Source: Acanthaster planci
Lineage: Eukaryota; Echinodermata; Asteroidea; Valvatida; Acanthasteridae
Direction of reading: 5' to 3'
Assembly: GCF_001949145.1 (NCBI RefSeq)
Contig: NW_019091362.1
Span: 7,284,244 to 7,328,772, forward strand
Length of the DNA: 44,529 bases
Every line of letters starts with the position of its first letter. Positions within the stretch are counted from its first letter, which is position 1. Positions 27,501 to 42,500 of the stretch are shown here, piece by piece. Both the position numbers and the translations under genes were made by a program. The notes under the pieces are model-generated. The model was given only the letters and a program-made list of their open reading frames with translations, was not told the DNA's origin and searched no databases.

Positions 27501-30500
27501 CATGTTCGCTGTTGAGTAATTTTGAGTAGGGGTGTATTTTGCCTTAGTAGCATTCACAGTTGACCTTGGTGGCGCATTTTTATGTTGCGCCAATTTGTAA
27601 TTTGGTGACAATTTGTAATTTATATTGACAGTCTCTATACGTGTACAAGATTTGGTTTGTTTACTTAATTGACAACTGTGATGAAAGTTTGAAAGTATTA
27701 TGAATTGAATTTCATGTCATAGTGATATTGGAGCTCCATGCAGTGCAGAGAAAACCAGAGAAAACACAGAGAAAACCTGTGAACCTTGGGATTGTAAATA
27801 GATGATTTGAATACTAGACATTTGCCACGTTTGTTTACAGACTGAGTTCTCACATTAACCATGTCACAGGTTGAACCAACAAGCATCTTAGTATTTCAAC
27901 TGTGCAAAATAGACCAATGTTTGAAGATTTTTCCATAGAAATGATAGGCGTTTTTTGTACAATCTACAACTGATGCACCATACAGTTAACTCGTTTTCTC
28001 CCCAAGGTTAAAATTTATCCAGTCCTGATGCACACACATAAAGTTGGAGTACCAAACTGGGCTATCATCACCTGCATACCTGAACGTAAATTTCTTCAGC
28101 CACTCCATACTTTGCGGGGAGATCTTTGGGTGTGGCACGATGTTGCCAGCCCTGGCTGACACACTGGCAGCAGTGGCAGGACGAGGGAGTCCTGGGTGTA
28201 TCTGGTTTGCTGCAGGGGCCATTGGTGACTTCAGCATCGTAGGCCTTGGACCCTGGATGTCTGGAGAGGACAGCGAGGCATATGTGTTCTTGGTCGGCAG
28301 AGTGAAGTGCTGTGGTTGGGCTGTACAAGAAATATGACATCAATTGGTATGTGCAATGAACATGCCCTTCCATGGATGGTTGAAAATTAGACAGGATATT
28401 TTTTGGTCAACTGAATAATTTTCTGTCAACTGTTGTTCTGGCTACGTCTTAGGTTGGGTTGCATTTCTTCAGTGCACTTAGTAACTTGGGAAAAGGAGGT
28501 TACACAAACCACTGCAATGTTAGCATTGTTCACTTATTTCTTTATAATGTAGATTTGAAAACCAGAATTAGAAGCCATTACTGCGGTTGGAAAATGCTCA
28601 TGGACAGGTGACATGGGCAAGTGGTATGAACGGCTGGTATGCGCACATTACAGGTGTCAAGGGTGTCATGATTTGCCAAATGCATGTGTGCGTCAAGCTG
28701 AAGAATTTGCGTGTGAGTGCTGTGCCGCCACAGTTATGGCATCTAATGGGATTAGTCTATAGAAATCATATAAATGCTTGCATATTAACTGGGAGAAATA
28801 TTGACAGAAAAATCATGATGAAGGCATTTTTAAGGCCATGAGGTCAAATTTATAGCATTGAAGCAGGACATTTTGGCAGAATAAGTGTCTTTGCTTCAGA
28901 GTCTGAATGTTAATTTACTTTTTTAACAATTCAGGCTAAGAAACACGTTCAACAAGACAACATACCAGGTACGCGCTGGGCTGGTGGAGGCTTAAAAGGT
29001 GCACGCTGAACCCCAGCAGACTGATGCCCCTGCTGGGTCCTCATAAACTCTGCCTGCTTAGCCATGTGCTTGGCACCGGCCAAGTGCTGTAACAGCTGCT
29101 TATGGGCATTGGACTGCATGTTGCACACCTTGCAGTAGAGATTGGCATAATCCACAATGGCCGGTGGCAGTCTGGTGGGGAGCAATTCGTTGGAAGCTCT
29201 CCTTCCAGGGGGTTCAGGTGGTGGTCCACTGGATGTGGCTTTGGGAGTTGCCCCTGCAAAACATGAAATCAATCTCCGTTCATTTCTGCTTCAGCCCCGG
29301 TAGCTTCAACTTAAATGCCACAGTAAGCAAAGTGATACTATGAGATTACTTGAAAACTTGCAATTTGAAACAGAATTTGAGTGGAAACTGACATTTGAGT
29401 GGAAACTGAAACCTTGTCAAAACCACTATATTCAGACCAATTTTGCAAATTCGCAGACTTCATTTCATGATATTATGTCTTTCATCTTATTTCAGTGGTA
29501 GAAAAAGAGGGCATTCTTTACAAGAATTTGTAAAGACTACTGGCAAAGCTTACCATTGCTCTGACTTTTGCTTGGCAGCTGTATAGGACCAAAATCATCT
29601 AGGCCATATGATCTAGAATTTGAAGACGTGGCTGCAGAGCAGGTCTGTATAAATACAATTCAACAACATCAAGTTGTTCAAACAACAACAATTTAGATGA
29701 CTGAATATGTGATCAGAAACTTAGTGTTGCAGAAATCAGCAGACGGATTTTACGAACCTTCCTGATTCAGTCATATCAACCAGTGCAAACTAGCATACTC
29801 CTTGTGAGGCAACACTGTATGAGCTCCATGCAAAGTAATTGGTGCCATTTGTATGTCTAGAACCTCGTCTACCTGTACTAAATTCCCCACAGTTGTATAA
29901 CAGCCTCCCATTGGATTTTTGTTTGTTAGAGGTAGTTAGGGGTAAACAGGAAGGGGCATGAGTAGTGATTATTCTTTGTTCAATTTGTACGTCTGGAAAA
30001 AAATCTCAGACAGCAAATCTTTGCCACGTCTCGTTTACATTTCAGTTGTAGCTGCTGCATATCAACCCTTGTAAAGTTCCTTATCATGAAAAGTATCAAC
30101 TTAATCTCATTGGACGCTTACTTGCATTGCACGGTAAACAACTGAAAAAAAAACAACTTGCTGATTCACTACAGCTAACCATGGTCCTGTTCGTGACTAC
30201 ATAACATACGAGTAAAGAACACTCGTCCAAGAATGTCCAGAGACTGCTTGAGAGACAGACTAACCTGCTTGCGGGTACTATCAGATCGGGTTCCTCTGGT
30301 TGAAATGCTTGATGCATCTATGAAGTGACACACAGGGCAATGTACACATATGAAGTAAATCATCAGACAATACATAATGAAACTGAAATGATTTACCATA
30401 CTCTGGTAATGAACGATATGCTCAGAAAATATCAATTTTTTATCATCCATCTGTCAATATCTTTACACAAAATGCAAAAAAGTGGATCAGGACAAAGATT

Positions 30501-33500
30501 TTCGACTTTCATGAGTTTTCATGAGTTCTCAGAAACCTAAATGGAAACGAGCACATGCCATGTGTGCTTTGGTACACAGCTTCGTAATTTTGTTTCTTCA
30601 CTGCACAACCTTTCAGTGATTGTGAGTCTTGCCCATGACCACGTAACAATGTAAAACAACACCGAGGCCATGAATGCCTGGTGATTATTTTCAATCAACA
30701 TAGTCCCAAGAATTAAAAACAAAAGCCTGGTTTATTAATGTGAAATACCACCATCTCCTCCGTGTTGCTCCACCAATTAGACTGCATTAGGGGCTGAGAC
30801 TCACCACTCTCGTAAGAAGACTCCTCACAGGATTCTTCCTCTTCTGACGACAATTCTCGAACCAGCGGCTTGGTCTTATTCTTCTTCTTGTTCTTTGTGC
30901 TGGCTTTCGCTTTCTAATTAACATGAAAAGACATAAGAGATTGGCAAAAATTGACATGACAACAGACGGACCAAGCTGAAGTTATGTAATCACGACCGAG
31001 TGATGTGAGAAGGAATACACAGATGAGTGCTTGAGAAAAGTTTGATGTGATCATGTACACAGACACACAAAAATTATCTGCACAAGTATTCACACTCAAG
31101 TCTGAGTCACACATGGCATGCATGAACCAATACATTACATGACATAACCCTCAGCAGTGTGTAAATGTCAGTGTATTCAAAGGATATTAGAATCCAAAAG
31201 TGAACTGCATGTAATATATAGAGTAAGGGGGGGCATGTGAGAGCACAGGGCCCTTTGGACTTCTTTCCTAAAAAACCTTCCAGTTTGGATGACCACTTCA
31301 TTCGGTGAGGCATGCAGCATGGGCAGACAATTGTACAACGCGAGGCAGGCATGGAGCTGACGACACATACACTGTACATGCATGCAGGTGTATTTGAAGA
31401 CTATGGCTACATCTCAAAATCTTCAGTGCAACTGGTAGTCATACAAGCGTCGATGGGCAAGTTTGAGCGCTGACCACAGTTAGACTAACACCGCCCGAAC
31501 GATGGATGATTTGAACTATCTAGGCCACCAATTGGGACCAAGTCCAAGGGTATGGTAGCACTGATGGTTATCAATAACCGAAATCACTTATCATTACAGG
31601 GGGAACCATTCCCATGGAAATAGCTGTACAAGATTTCAATGACATGTATGCTGAAACAATCGCAGCCAGCGGTGAAATTTAAGTAACAATGATAATTTTC
31701 AAAACCGGACCGATCACGATTATTCAAGCGTAACAGAATTGCGCATGCATATTGTTAAAAAGCAACTCACTACCAGTCGAACAACAGTCCACACCTGAAC
31801 TTGCTCTGTGTGTGCCCCTAGGTTCCACAGCCATGCATTATTGCTTGCAATAGCTTGTCTGTCTCACCATACATGTACCTGTAGACCTAGGAATGAATGA
31901 ACCTAGGAATGTTCCTTATGTGGACCTGCAGTCTCACCTGGTTTGTCTTCTTGTTCGCCTTGACGTGGTCGGGCACCCACTCCATTGCTACACCTCCTGC
32001 AGCAACACCATTCTGGGCTCGTGATGAGGCATTCTGAGAACTTTTGACTTTTGGCCGACGTCTCACATGATTCAGTTCTTTGTGGGGGTCCAATATCAAG
32101 TTCAGCTCTTTAATAACTTCTTTCACTTTGGGGTGCTCAAGAATCTACAAAAACAGATCAAAGAACAGCCAAAAGTAAGGGCAGAAGATGATGTTAGCAA
32201 CAATACATCAGCAACAAAGCACAACCACAGCTGCAGCCATGCTGGTATATTTTCACTTCTTGTCAGAACCAGTTACGTCTTGGGGGTGCTTGAACTTTTC
32301 ATAGTTCAACAACACAGAATGAAGAAATTCTTCACAAAAACCACTTGGTAACATTGAAATATCCCTCAGTGGAAACTAAAACAGCCAATATCAACATTTC
32401 CAAAGAGCAGTGCTTGTGCAAAGTTGACGAGGTCCAAAGCAGCACCTGAATGAACCTAACAGTACATCATACACACCGGTATTACTAAAGCTCAAAAGTT
32501 CACGCTTGTGCATATTTTCCTTAACCAGTGAAGGCAGAACACAAACAAATGTTGCACTGTTCACGGTGTTCAATCTATTTTGATTCTCTGAGAGTTTGGT
32601 ATTGTACGAACAAGAGAAAAACAATGCCGTCTCCTGGTTGGTATACATGTAGTATACAATTATTGACAGCTTGGAGCCCTCTGAGGTGATCCATGGAGAA
32701 TTCTATTTCACCGAGGTACCACGAGATAAAGCAATGTTTGTTTCATAACACCCTTCCCACAGATTCTGCTTGATTTAAATGATAATTGATGAATTGGATG
32801 TAACTACGTATAAAATATATCCAGTTGATTGAGGAATTTTACTGGCACTGTCCAATCTCCCTCTTCACAACATGTTTGAAGCTTGGGCTGTGGCAAAAGT
32901 GCTGTGGAATGTGCGTGATGCGCAATGCGCACACCAGTATGCATTCGCACACCAGTATACATTTGCACGCAATACCGATGGTCACGCTTGTCATTCTTTC
33001 CTTGCTATGGGTATATGACTTCGGTTGCTTGACACAACATAGCAAAAATAGTGATTGCCATGTGACCAGCTCTTGGCCAATCAAGATACAGAATCTCTGG
33101 GTGAGGTGTTATGCACATGTCAGTTTATGTAGCGATTACATGACATTTACATACTGTGTTGATTCATCATAAACTGGCTGCTAAGGTATTTAGAACATGA
33201 ACATTTGGGAAACTCTTCGAAAATATTTTTGACGTTAAGTTCAATTGACCTCCTTGGAAAATAGGAAGTTATTAGGAACACTGTCTCAGTTCTGTTCCAA
33301 GAATCCAAGAAAAGACAAGTAACTTTTTCTGATCAACAAATATCAATGTTTCCTCTACATGTACATGTAGTACTCTTAAATTTGGACTACTTTCTTACCT
33401 TTTCTGGTTTCTCGGACAGTAGCACCTCAAAGCCAATCATGATATCCAAGTTCTTGTTTCGGTGGAATTCCTGTTTGATTATGTCAAACCGTGCCAGTAC

Positions 33501-36500
33501 CTCCTGCCAACTTGCACGCTCACTGTTTGGGTCCACTTTCAAAGCTTCAAGAAGACAGTGATAAAACAATCGAGTGTAGCTGGGCAGGCTTAACCGATCC
33601 ATGCCCTTGATTAAATGCCAGGTCTCGAAGGGTGAATCAAAGGTATAGCCCTCGCTTTATGGTAGTGACGTCTCAACCACCAATGACCGATAAATGTTTC
33701 AAATGAATGCCCACTTTTAGTCTTTAATCAAAATCATCCGTGACCGTAAACTTATAATTTGTGATAAAAACGTTAATATTACCACATTAGGTAGCAATGT
33801 GTAGGGTGTTGTGTAGTGCTTCAGAGTTTATGAAGAAAAAAAATAGGCAATTGGTAAATTTCTGTACTCGTCGCCAGGCTTATTCTGATTTCTTCAGGTC
33901 TCAGTTAAATGAAAATCCATTTGGTGGGCCAAAACAGACAAGCTTTACAGCAACATGGAATATCAGGCCCTAGCAGTGTCAGAACTGGCTCATCAGTTAG
34001 CATTAAAAGACACTACTGACATGTTTGTGTAATCTTGCGCTCTGTGTGTCTTTTTTTATACAAAAACCCACCATCATCTCCAAATTTCAAAATGTCAATG
34101 CAAAATAAACATGCAAGGCAATATCCCATACTGATTTTTGATTGATATTGATATTATATATTTTGAATTTGATCGACATTCCATATCTGATATTCCAACT
34201 ACCCGTGTAAACCTCATGATTTGACAATTCTCCCACAGATAAAACACATGAGTGTACGTTATTTGGTTGGGCAATGGCGACTGACTATTTAAGTTTTCAC
34301 ACCATTAATAATGGGAAGACAGCAGGAGTCTGAAAGTTAGGAAATTTTTACCAAAGTCTGGTTTCCGTATCAATGTAAAGAGGTTCAGACAGAATCACCA
34401 AACAGCCCTTGCTGGCAGGCAATCAAATGGACAGGCATAATCACAACTGTTTCAAACGCAGATGCCGGGAAAACAGCAAAACTGGATCAAGTGTAAGTTT
34501 GCCCACTGTCTGTGTTGAGTTGCCAGAGTACGCTTGTCGCAAATGCTGTCATGACCGGCATGCAACGCCTCTATCTTTTGTTTATTACACGTTTTGCCTG
34601 TCTCGTGCTCATGACTGACAAATGAAGTGCCAAAAGACTTTATTCATGAGTTGGCCAAGGTGAGGTAAACTTTTCATTTTGTGAACTTTCAATTCGAAAT
34701 GAATGCAATGACATTAAAATTCCTTCCAAATTAATGATAGTTTACACTGATGAATAATTTAAATGTTTCAATCAACATTTGAATAAAAATGAAAAGTGAT
34801 GCTTAGGACCCGAAATAGTCTAGCTCCAACCATTAAACAGATATTGCTGATTCAGGGAATAAAAATAAAAAATGGCTTCCCATGAATAAGATCTATTGTC
34901 AACAAAATAGCTGACCATAAACTTCCACCACCAGTTTAACATTAAGAAATGGTACAGCCACGTACAATGTACAAGTAGAAATGATACATCATATGAAAAT
35001 GTTTGGAATTTGGCACGCCATTTTGTTTCAAGGTTATGATGGAATAACAACACACATCGTTCCATGTATCTTCCACAACTATCTAAATCTTGAAATCTTG
35101 CATGCTGTAGATGATCATTACAACCACATACATGTAGAAACACAGTATTACTTCAGAACAAGACGTTATTGCACTTCACTGGTAATGGTATTCTCTGTGC
35201 TTGTGCATGGCATGTAAAAAGTGAATCTTGAAGTTTACATTGTCAAGTCTAAATGTGTCCGAGGCAATTTAGTCATCAAATATCAAAACATTGTTATATT
35301 ACAAATTACTACAGGTGTACATGTACATATAACTGTTCATAGAGCAAATCCCCAGGGTTAAAGGAAACTTGAGTGTACACATTCAAACGACTGAATGAAA
35401 GTTTGCATATATGAAAGAACAGGGAAAAAAGACTCAAAGTTTTCCCACGCCTTTGGTCTCGCTTAGTCAAAACCTTTCAACTACATTACTTGCTGCCGGG
35501 GGAACCCGTTTTCCAGCACGAAACCGGGGAGCCCAAAACCGGGACAAAAGAGCTGGGCCTTGTAACAAAAGACCATGCCCGGCACAAAAGACTGAGCTGC
35601 TGGGCATTACAGACATTTTTTCACTCTCAATAGTGGAGATAATCCAGCCTTGTTTTGAAACAGTATACCACGGTTTGGGGCATTTAGAGCAAGCGGATAC
35701 CACTGGGGACAAAAGCACTCCACCACCGCAGCGATGAGCCACACAGCACCGCTGCACGCTAATCTGGCCCCTATTGAAAAGAGGTCAGCAGCGCACTGTG
35801 CCAGGTTCGTGAACAAAAGAAAGTTGCATAACACCGCACAATCTGGGCTCTTTCAACAAGGCTGCAGAAATGGCTGAAATACTCGGGTATCAATAGATTT
35901 TGTCTGTCAGGCTAGAGTGGCCACCAGACAGTAATTCGTGGGGTGTAAACGTCCATTAATTGAAATGATGAATTTTTGAAGAATTTTGAAAACTGAGAAT
36001 CTTGAAAATGACCAGTATGTGTGCACTGCATTTTTCAAACCACCCGGCAGCAAGTGGTTAAGGGTAGATGTAACTTACAGTACACATAAATTAGGATGAA
36101 AGCCCTAAGAACTACTGTACCTGCAGCAAAATAATAATATACTGGCACAGGTACTTACCTGAGCGGCAATCTTCTAATGCAGCATCAGGGTAGCCCTGCA
36201 ACCATAACAAAAATAATGACACAAAGGAAACCAGAAACATGTACAGGTAACATGTGACAAATTATGACAACTGTGTCACACCAAGATACCAGTGGAGAGA
36301 ATTTTAACGCTCTTTGTGGACTCAACAAATGTTGTCCTCATAAAAAAGGAAACTGTAAAGTAACACAGAAATCAAAAACAAAAACCCAACAATTTCAGGG
36401 CAAGAACACGTCAAGAGTTTCACTTTTTGTGCATGAAGGATGTCAATGTAATAGTGCATACGTCTACCACTCTGTCATTTATTCTGGCATATCTGGTACA

Positions 36501-39500
36501 GAACAGCAGGACACCAGATAATGTCAAAAAAGTCAGACTATTCATGCATCACACTTTCTCAAGATTTAAGAAACTCAGTCCAAATGACATGTTTCTTTTT
36601 ACAAATTCATTTAAAATGTGCATCCCATGAGCCTGCCATACAAACATGTTGATCCTACTGACATGCAACATAGGCAGGTTCATGTACGTTACTCAGCCCA
36701 AGTATTTAAGACATCAACAAATCAGCAAAATTTTTAACACATGAAATAACCTGAATGAATCTTGCCAAGTTACTACCCATGTCTACAGAACAGGTCCACT
36801 CAGCTCCACAATCAAAGCTCAACTACTAAAAGCCCAGATTTGAGCCAACAAAACACACTGAACTTGCGCAATGTCTTAAGGCATTCAGATTTCCCTTTTG
36901 ACAGTGCATAGTGTAATCAACCGGCAGCAATCATTACACATGCCCTCATTTCTCATGAATATGGGGGGGAATTCCCAGTAAGTCATGACAGCCCAGTCAG
37001 GTCAGGAAGCAGCGAATCAGGTTTGCCCACATGGTTCTGAGAGAAGCAGACAATGAATATGTATGCATTTCACATACATGTGTACGCATAGCACATACAT
37101 GTACATATGGCATATATGTAGGTATGACTGATCATGCACACACGTACAGTGGGTGTGGTTAACATGAGATCAAAACAAACGGAACCCATACATATTTGGT
37201 TGTACACTATGTACATGTATCACAGTACCCAACAGAAATGAAAAAATAAATACAATTGAAAAATTGGTTACAGAATTTTGAAGAACTAGAGCTGAAGCAT
37301 GAAATTGTATTTTGGCTTTCAATTATCAAAGAAATATTGCAAAGGTATATGTACATTGGAAACAGTAAATCACACATTTCACTAAAGAAGGATGCATGTG
37401 CTAGTATGTCACCAGGTACATGTACATGTACATGCATGAGCATACATGTGCAGAGTCATTATTGTCGCTTTGATGAGTTTTAACAGGAAGCACTACTGTT
37501 AAAAATACAGAAATGTTAGGAATAGAAAAACATGTTAAACAGGCTTTGAAACTACAGTGTTCATGTACCTGTACCTGCTCCCATGTTTAACCTGAGCCCA
37601 AATCACCCATTTAGTTACCCACCAGATCTCTCATAATCATCCCTCCGTACTTTTAAATCAGCCCTAATCAAAATAATCCCAGAAACAACAAACAACACAG
37701 TGAAAAAATGATTATCGTTTGAACAATTTCAGGACTGAATGCTCGAATTCCAAACCTTTGTTTTAAAACATGTTAGACAAACTGTTGAAAAACGAATATA
37801 CTGGTGCTGCATTCAAAGAGTACTCTTCAAGGGAAGAGAGATGAACAAAGATGTACATGTGTTTTGCGATAGCAGAAAGGTATTCATTGAAACCCAAGGT
37901 ACAAGACTGTACATGCATTTAATGTCTTACCCAAGGTGCATTAAAACACATCACAAATCTTACAATGCTATGGTGTGCCACATTCTCAAACCTTCATATT
38001 CAGAATTGCTAAATGCATGCAATAGTTTAATTTTTCTGTTTGTGGTCAAAATTCGAATGTTGGTACTTTTACTGCAGTCTCCAGTTAGACTGTGGGGATG
38101 TCCATTCCAACTTGTTGGGTGCAAGATAAAAGATCTAATGTTGGTTGGGTTTATGATGTGAGATGTTCTGCCAGACAAATAACACCATATTCGATAGTAC
38201 CACCATGGTACTCGACGTCGCCTATTGCCTTAATATCTGGTATATTTTTATCAAATAATTATGACCAGATGTCATGCAACAGTCACAGGGACCAAGCAAC
38301 ACTGCCGAGTGATATGCAACGCTTTTGTCCGATTTTTCAGTCTCTGAGAAAATCTGAAAGACGTATGACTGCCTAATTACCCACACACGTCAAAGCAGGC
38401 CACAATGCAAAGCTTTACGTTTTGTAAAAGTCTAGGGTTAGAAATACACAGAGGGGTATGAGTAGTTATTCTCTCAAAACAGGATTTAGTTTGCACATTG
38501 ATTTAGAACGAGGGATTTTAAGGACACATTACATGCACAAGTACCGCTATGTGAACCTCCTTTATGCAAATTAGGATCAACGCTACAACACTTTAGTAAT
38601 AACATAACATTATTTTTCATGTGTGGAAATATTACCGACACAAATTCACCACCAAAAACTATTTTGAGAATTGGCTCTGATTTACATTTTATCATTATGT
38701 TAATACTGCGAAAATTTTTGTTGTCTGGTTTCAAAATGCTTTAGAATGGAACACCAATGTGAACAACATACATGTGCTTGCCAAAGCTAACAGGAAACTG
38801 TTCATGATGACAACCTTGAAAAGGTGCAGTTTTAATGTCAATGAACTTCAAGCAGTCTGTATGGGCTACATTCTTTCAGTATTGGAGTACTGTGGCATTG
38901 TCTGGCATTCCAGTCTTCCTTATAAATAAGTCAGTGACTTGAAAATGATTCAGAAAAGGGAAAAGGAGTAGCATGATAACACTGGGTAATAAATATACAT
39001 GTACCTCTTACATGTATAACAATGCTCTTAAGGTTTGAAGCAATGATTTGTAAGAAAATAGAAGGGCTAACTATTGTATCAAATTTGCTGTTGGGCCTTC
39101 GCAGCACATGAGAACAATGAATTGGTTCCTTCCTAAATGCTCAGAATACCATGAAGTCATCATGCAATGCAAACAAGATTTCTTTTTTCCTGCTGCCACA
39201 TTGTGCTTCCAGATAAGTCCCGTACCATATTTTGTCAAGCTCTTAAATGACCAATGATTCAAATACTTCAATGTACTCATTTTATGACTTTCTGTGCAGC
39301 AACTGAGTGAGGCACTCATCGTTTCAATTAAATTGGAAACACTTCAGGTGAGGAAAATGTTGCAAGAATTCAAGGCAAAGTTATAAAAAACTGTTACTGA
39401 CTACAGTGAAGTGGGACATCATGTTTTCACAACCTCGGGGACGCATACACGTAGCACTCACTGTCTAGTTGCAAACATGTGACATACTGTAGCTAATCAT

Positions 39501-42500
39501 ATGCTTGCCAACTGTATTGGAAGCCAATCTCTGGGAAACTCTACATGATCACATGGTACTTTGAAACCATTTGATTGGACCCTATGTATACAATGTCAGT
39601 CAAGTATGTTAACTGAGCCACATTGTTATACTCTGACCTTATCAATATTTACATGAATGCAAATCAACATACCCCCTACCCTGCATAAAAATATTATAAA
39701 AAACACCTGCTAACAGCAATTTATCAAAGTAAACAGAACAAACACTTCAAAGTTCTATTTGTACTATGACCATGACAATTCAACCCAGAAAGACACATAT
39801 ACAACCTATTGGTTCCACCCCTGTGCAGCACTGATGTGCTGTACTGGAATGCGGGTCCAACAAACATGCAACTTGGAGGAGTTACATGGACATGTACATG
39901 TAGTCTCCTTACATGTACATAAAACTAATTAATAACATGACAATGTTACAGAGTGTGAAATGGGTAGCACATGAGTAATGAATAAGGCCATTTTGTAGAC
40001 GGCCAATTAACCTCCAGTAGGGATGTACCTTATTTCTCTGCCTCATTCCAGAATGCTTGGTTGTATGCATCGCGTATACTGGCAGCTCGGAGAATGTTCT
40101 TTTATGGACCACCCATTTTTGGGGGTCATTTTCACACACGTATAAAAGTGTACATTAGAGAGGGGAGGGTTAACCTGTGTGAGTTTATCATAAACGGTCA
40201 ACAACGATTGGCCACTGTCTTTTTCTTGCATATACTTGGGGGGGTCTGTGGATGCAACCAGCCCCAGTTGAAGTCGATGATAGACAGCATGTTATTAAAA
40301 ACTGGAAAAGGCAATTGTACATGAATGTACATGTACAAAGATCAACTTCTTTTCGCAGGTAAGATTAGGTAAATACATAACATCTACCCCACAATACCAG
40401 AATACACTGAAGGTATTGCATGTTTGGTGCAACAGTTTTTAAAACTCGACTCTAATAACAAGCGCAATGAAAACCCTCTTCGTCAATTTATGCTAATTCA
40501 TGCACTCTGTAACAACAGTACAACTCAGCTGGCACTAGAACTGTAAAAAATTAAAGTAAATATTGTAAAAGTAGCACATAATGGATGTTCCACTGAGCCT
40601 AAAACTTAACAGTGACGACTACAGAGAGTCAAAAAGTAATCTTACCAGTTTGTAAGCGCAATCTGCTCGCAGTAAATGAAGATTCTTGTCAAGTGTGGTT
40701 GAACATGAGTATCCAGCAAGTTTCAAGTAACTGAAATGTGGAATTGTGTACTCCATTTGAACATCTGATTGCAAGAAAATAGAGGTCTTTACACGGGAGG
40801 GTGTGAAATTTAAGTAGGCCAGATCTTGACATTTAATCTTCTTTTTACACTGCTATAACTCCACAACTATTAATTTTTGTGCCCGAGCAAGGAGGGTAAT
40901 CTTCAACTTGCCGGTGATTCATCATCTTTTTTTCCACTCATATTAAGTTTGTAAAAATTCAACACAGTCAGTATTGTGATCAGTGCAACTGCTTTTGATT
41001 CAAATTTACAGGAAATCATTTAGTAGATTTCTTAACTTCTTGAGAACGAAACTATTTCCAGCTCATATAATGCAAAACGTGGGTGTGTGCAAGTGTGAAA
41101 TGCACACCTTTGTGCTCTCAGCCAATCAAAGAAACTGCATCTACAAAAATATTGAGAAAAAAGAAATATTTAAGAAGCTCTTAAACACTTCTTTTTGACA
41201 GATACAGTACATGTTTTGCATGTAGTGAAGGCACGTCGCCGTGGGTTGGGGAGAGGGTTGTGAAGGGGCTGGGCTTCTTCCCCCGGTGAGTGGCTACCTC
41301 CATCTCAATCGGTAAAAACTATTAAGCATTACAAAGATGTACTGTTCTTCAGATACATTTGTATCCCCCCCAGTAGGCACTCTGACCACTCCAAAAATTC
41401 CCTGAAGCTGGTCATGGGGCTGATGTATGTAGTGACAACCATGGGATTTTAAAAAATCTTTTTTTTGAAAGGTCTGTGAAGTCAAAAAGTATTTCTGGAG
41501 AACTCCATCATTTTTGTCAGCTTTAGATCGCGCATGATCAAATCCAATGAGACAAGTCAGTGGGAAGGTTGATCTTACTCTTTGCAATTGATAGCTTCAG
41601 TTAGCATGGAGCCTGCTGCCTGATACTCGCCATCAGCAATGAGTTCATCCCCTTCTTCCTTGATGTCTTTCTGTATGTCTCGGATGAATTGCTTCAACTG
41701 TAAGTTGAAAAAGGATTCAATTCACACGTGGTAGAGACTCTCAAGGTGACTCTCTAATTCAAGCAACACTACTTGCAAAGCTTTACACATGGACACAAAA
41801 ACCCCACAAAAACCAAGGCATAACATTTCATGAAAAACGTCAACAACTTTCATTATCAAACAACGCTTCTGAGGCAAGTCACTGCTGTCAACTGCTAATC
41901 TTGTGAACCCCTTCCTTGTGAGAAAAGCTGAAGCCATGGGCCATGTGGCTAGTAGCGTAAAGAGGACTTAGTGTATTTTTTCAAGCCCTGCTAATCCATC
42001 ATAGGTTAGTTATACTCCTGAGAAAAGTCCGTGGGAGTGAAGTGGTATGTTCCAGGAAACAACATATGGCTGGCTTCTGGATTTGCACCTGTGACCCTCA
42101 GATCATGAGTAATGAGCCCTCAGCACCGGGCCACTCTCTCTATCCTCAAGAACAGCCGTACTGACAATTTGAGACACCATTCAGAAAGCCCCGGTTCGCT
42201 CACTGGATTGATCAGCCTTTGCACCAAGTTGCTCAAGGGTCGCAGGTTCAAATCTTACTGGTTAATTTCTCAGTTTGACCTGACAACTATATGTATTTCC
42301 TCATTGCACAAATGAAAAAGGAAAACCACAGTAAACTCTTTGCTTTACTTAACACAAGGATCTTACCAAAGTGCCATGAGGAAGAAGCTCAGGAGGAGTC
42401 ATCCTGTAGTGAAATTAGCACAACAATGAACAATTATTAATTGTCGAAGGTACCATTTACGGAGAAGTTATGCCAGGAATGGGGACATGATACTGTGACT

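Noticed and set aside
27190-27519. Plus-strand frame with repeated SGSFCL
   Set aside because: Produced entirely by the 18-bp minisatellite and contains an ambiguous base.
33840-33900. Minus-strand exon-like stretch NKPGDEYRNLP
   Set aside because: It resembles the end of a dispersed retroelement also hinted at near 14240 and fits no phase.
34500-34560. Possible missing TPR exon between exons 5 and 6
   Set aside because: A minus-strand CATGACAG acceptor is followed by open sequence, but the peptide (FATSVLWQLN) is not TPR-like.
42170-42262. tRNA gene
   Set aside because: Only B-box-like sequence is convincing; no acceptor or anticodon stem can be drawn.
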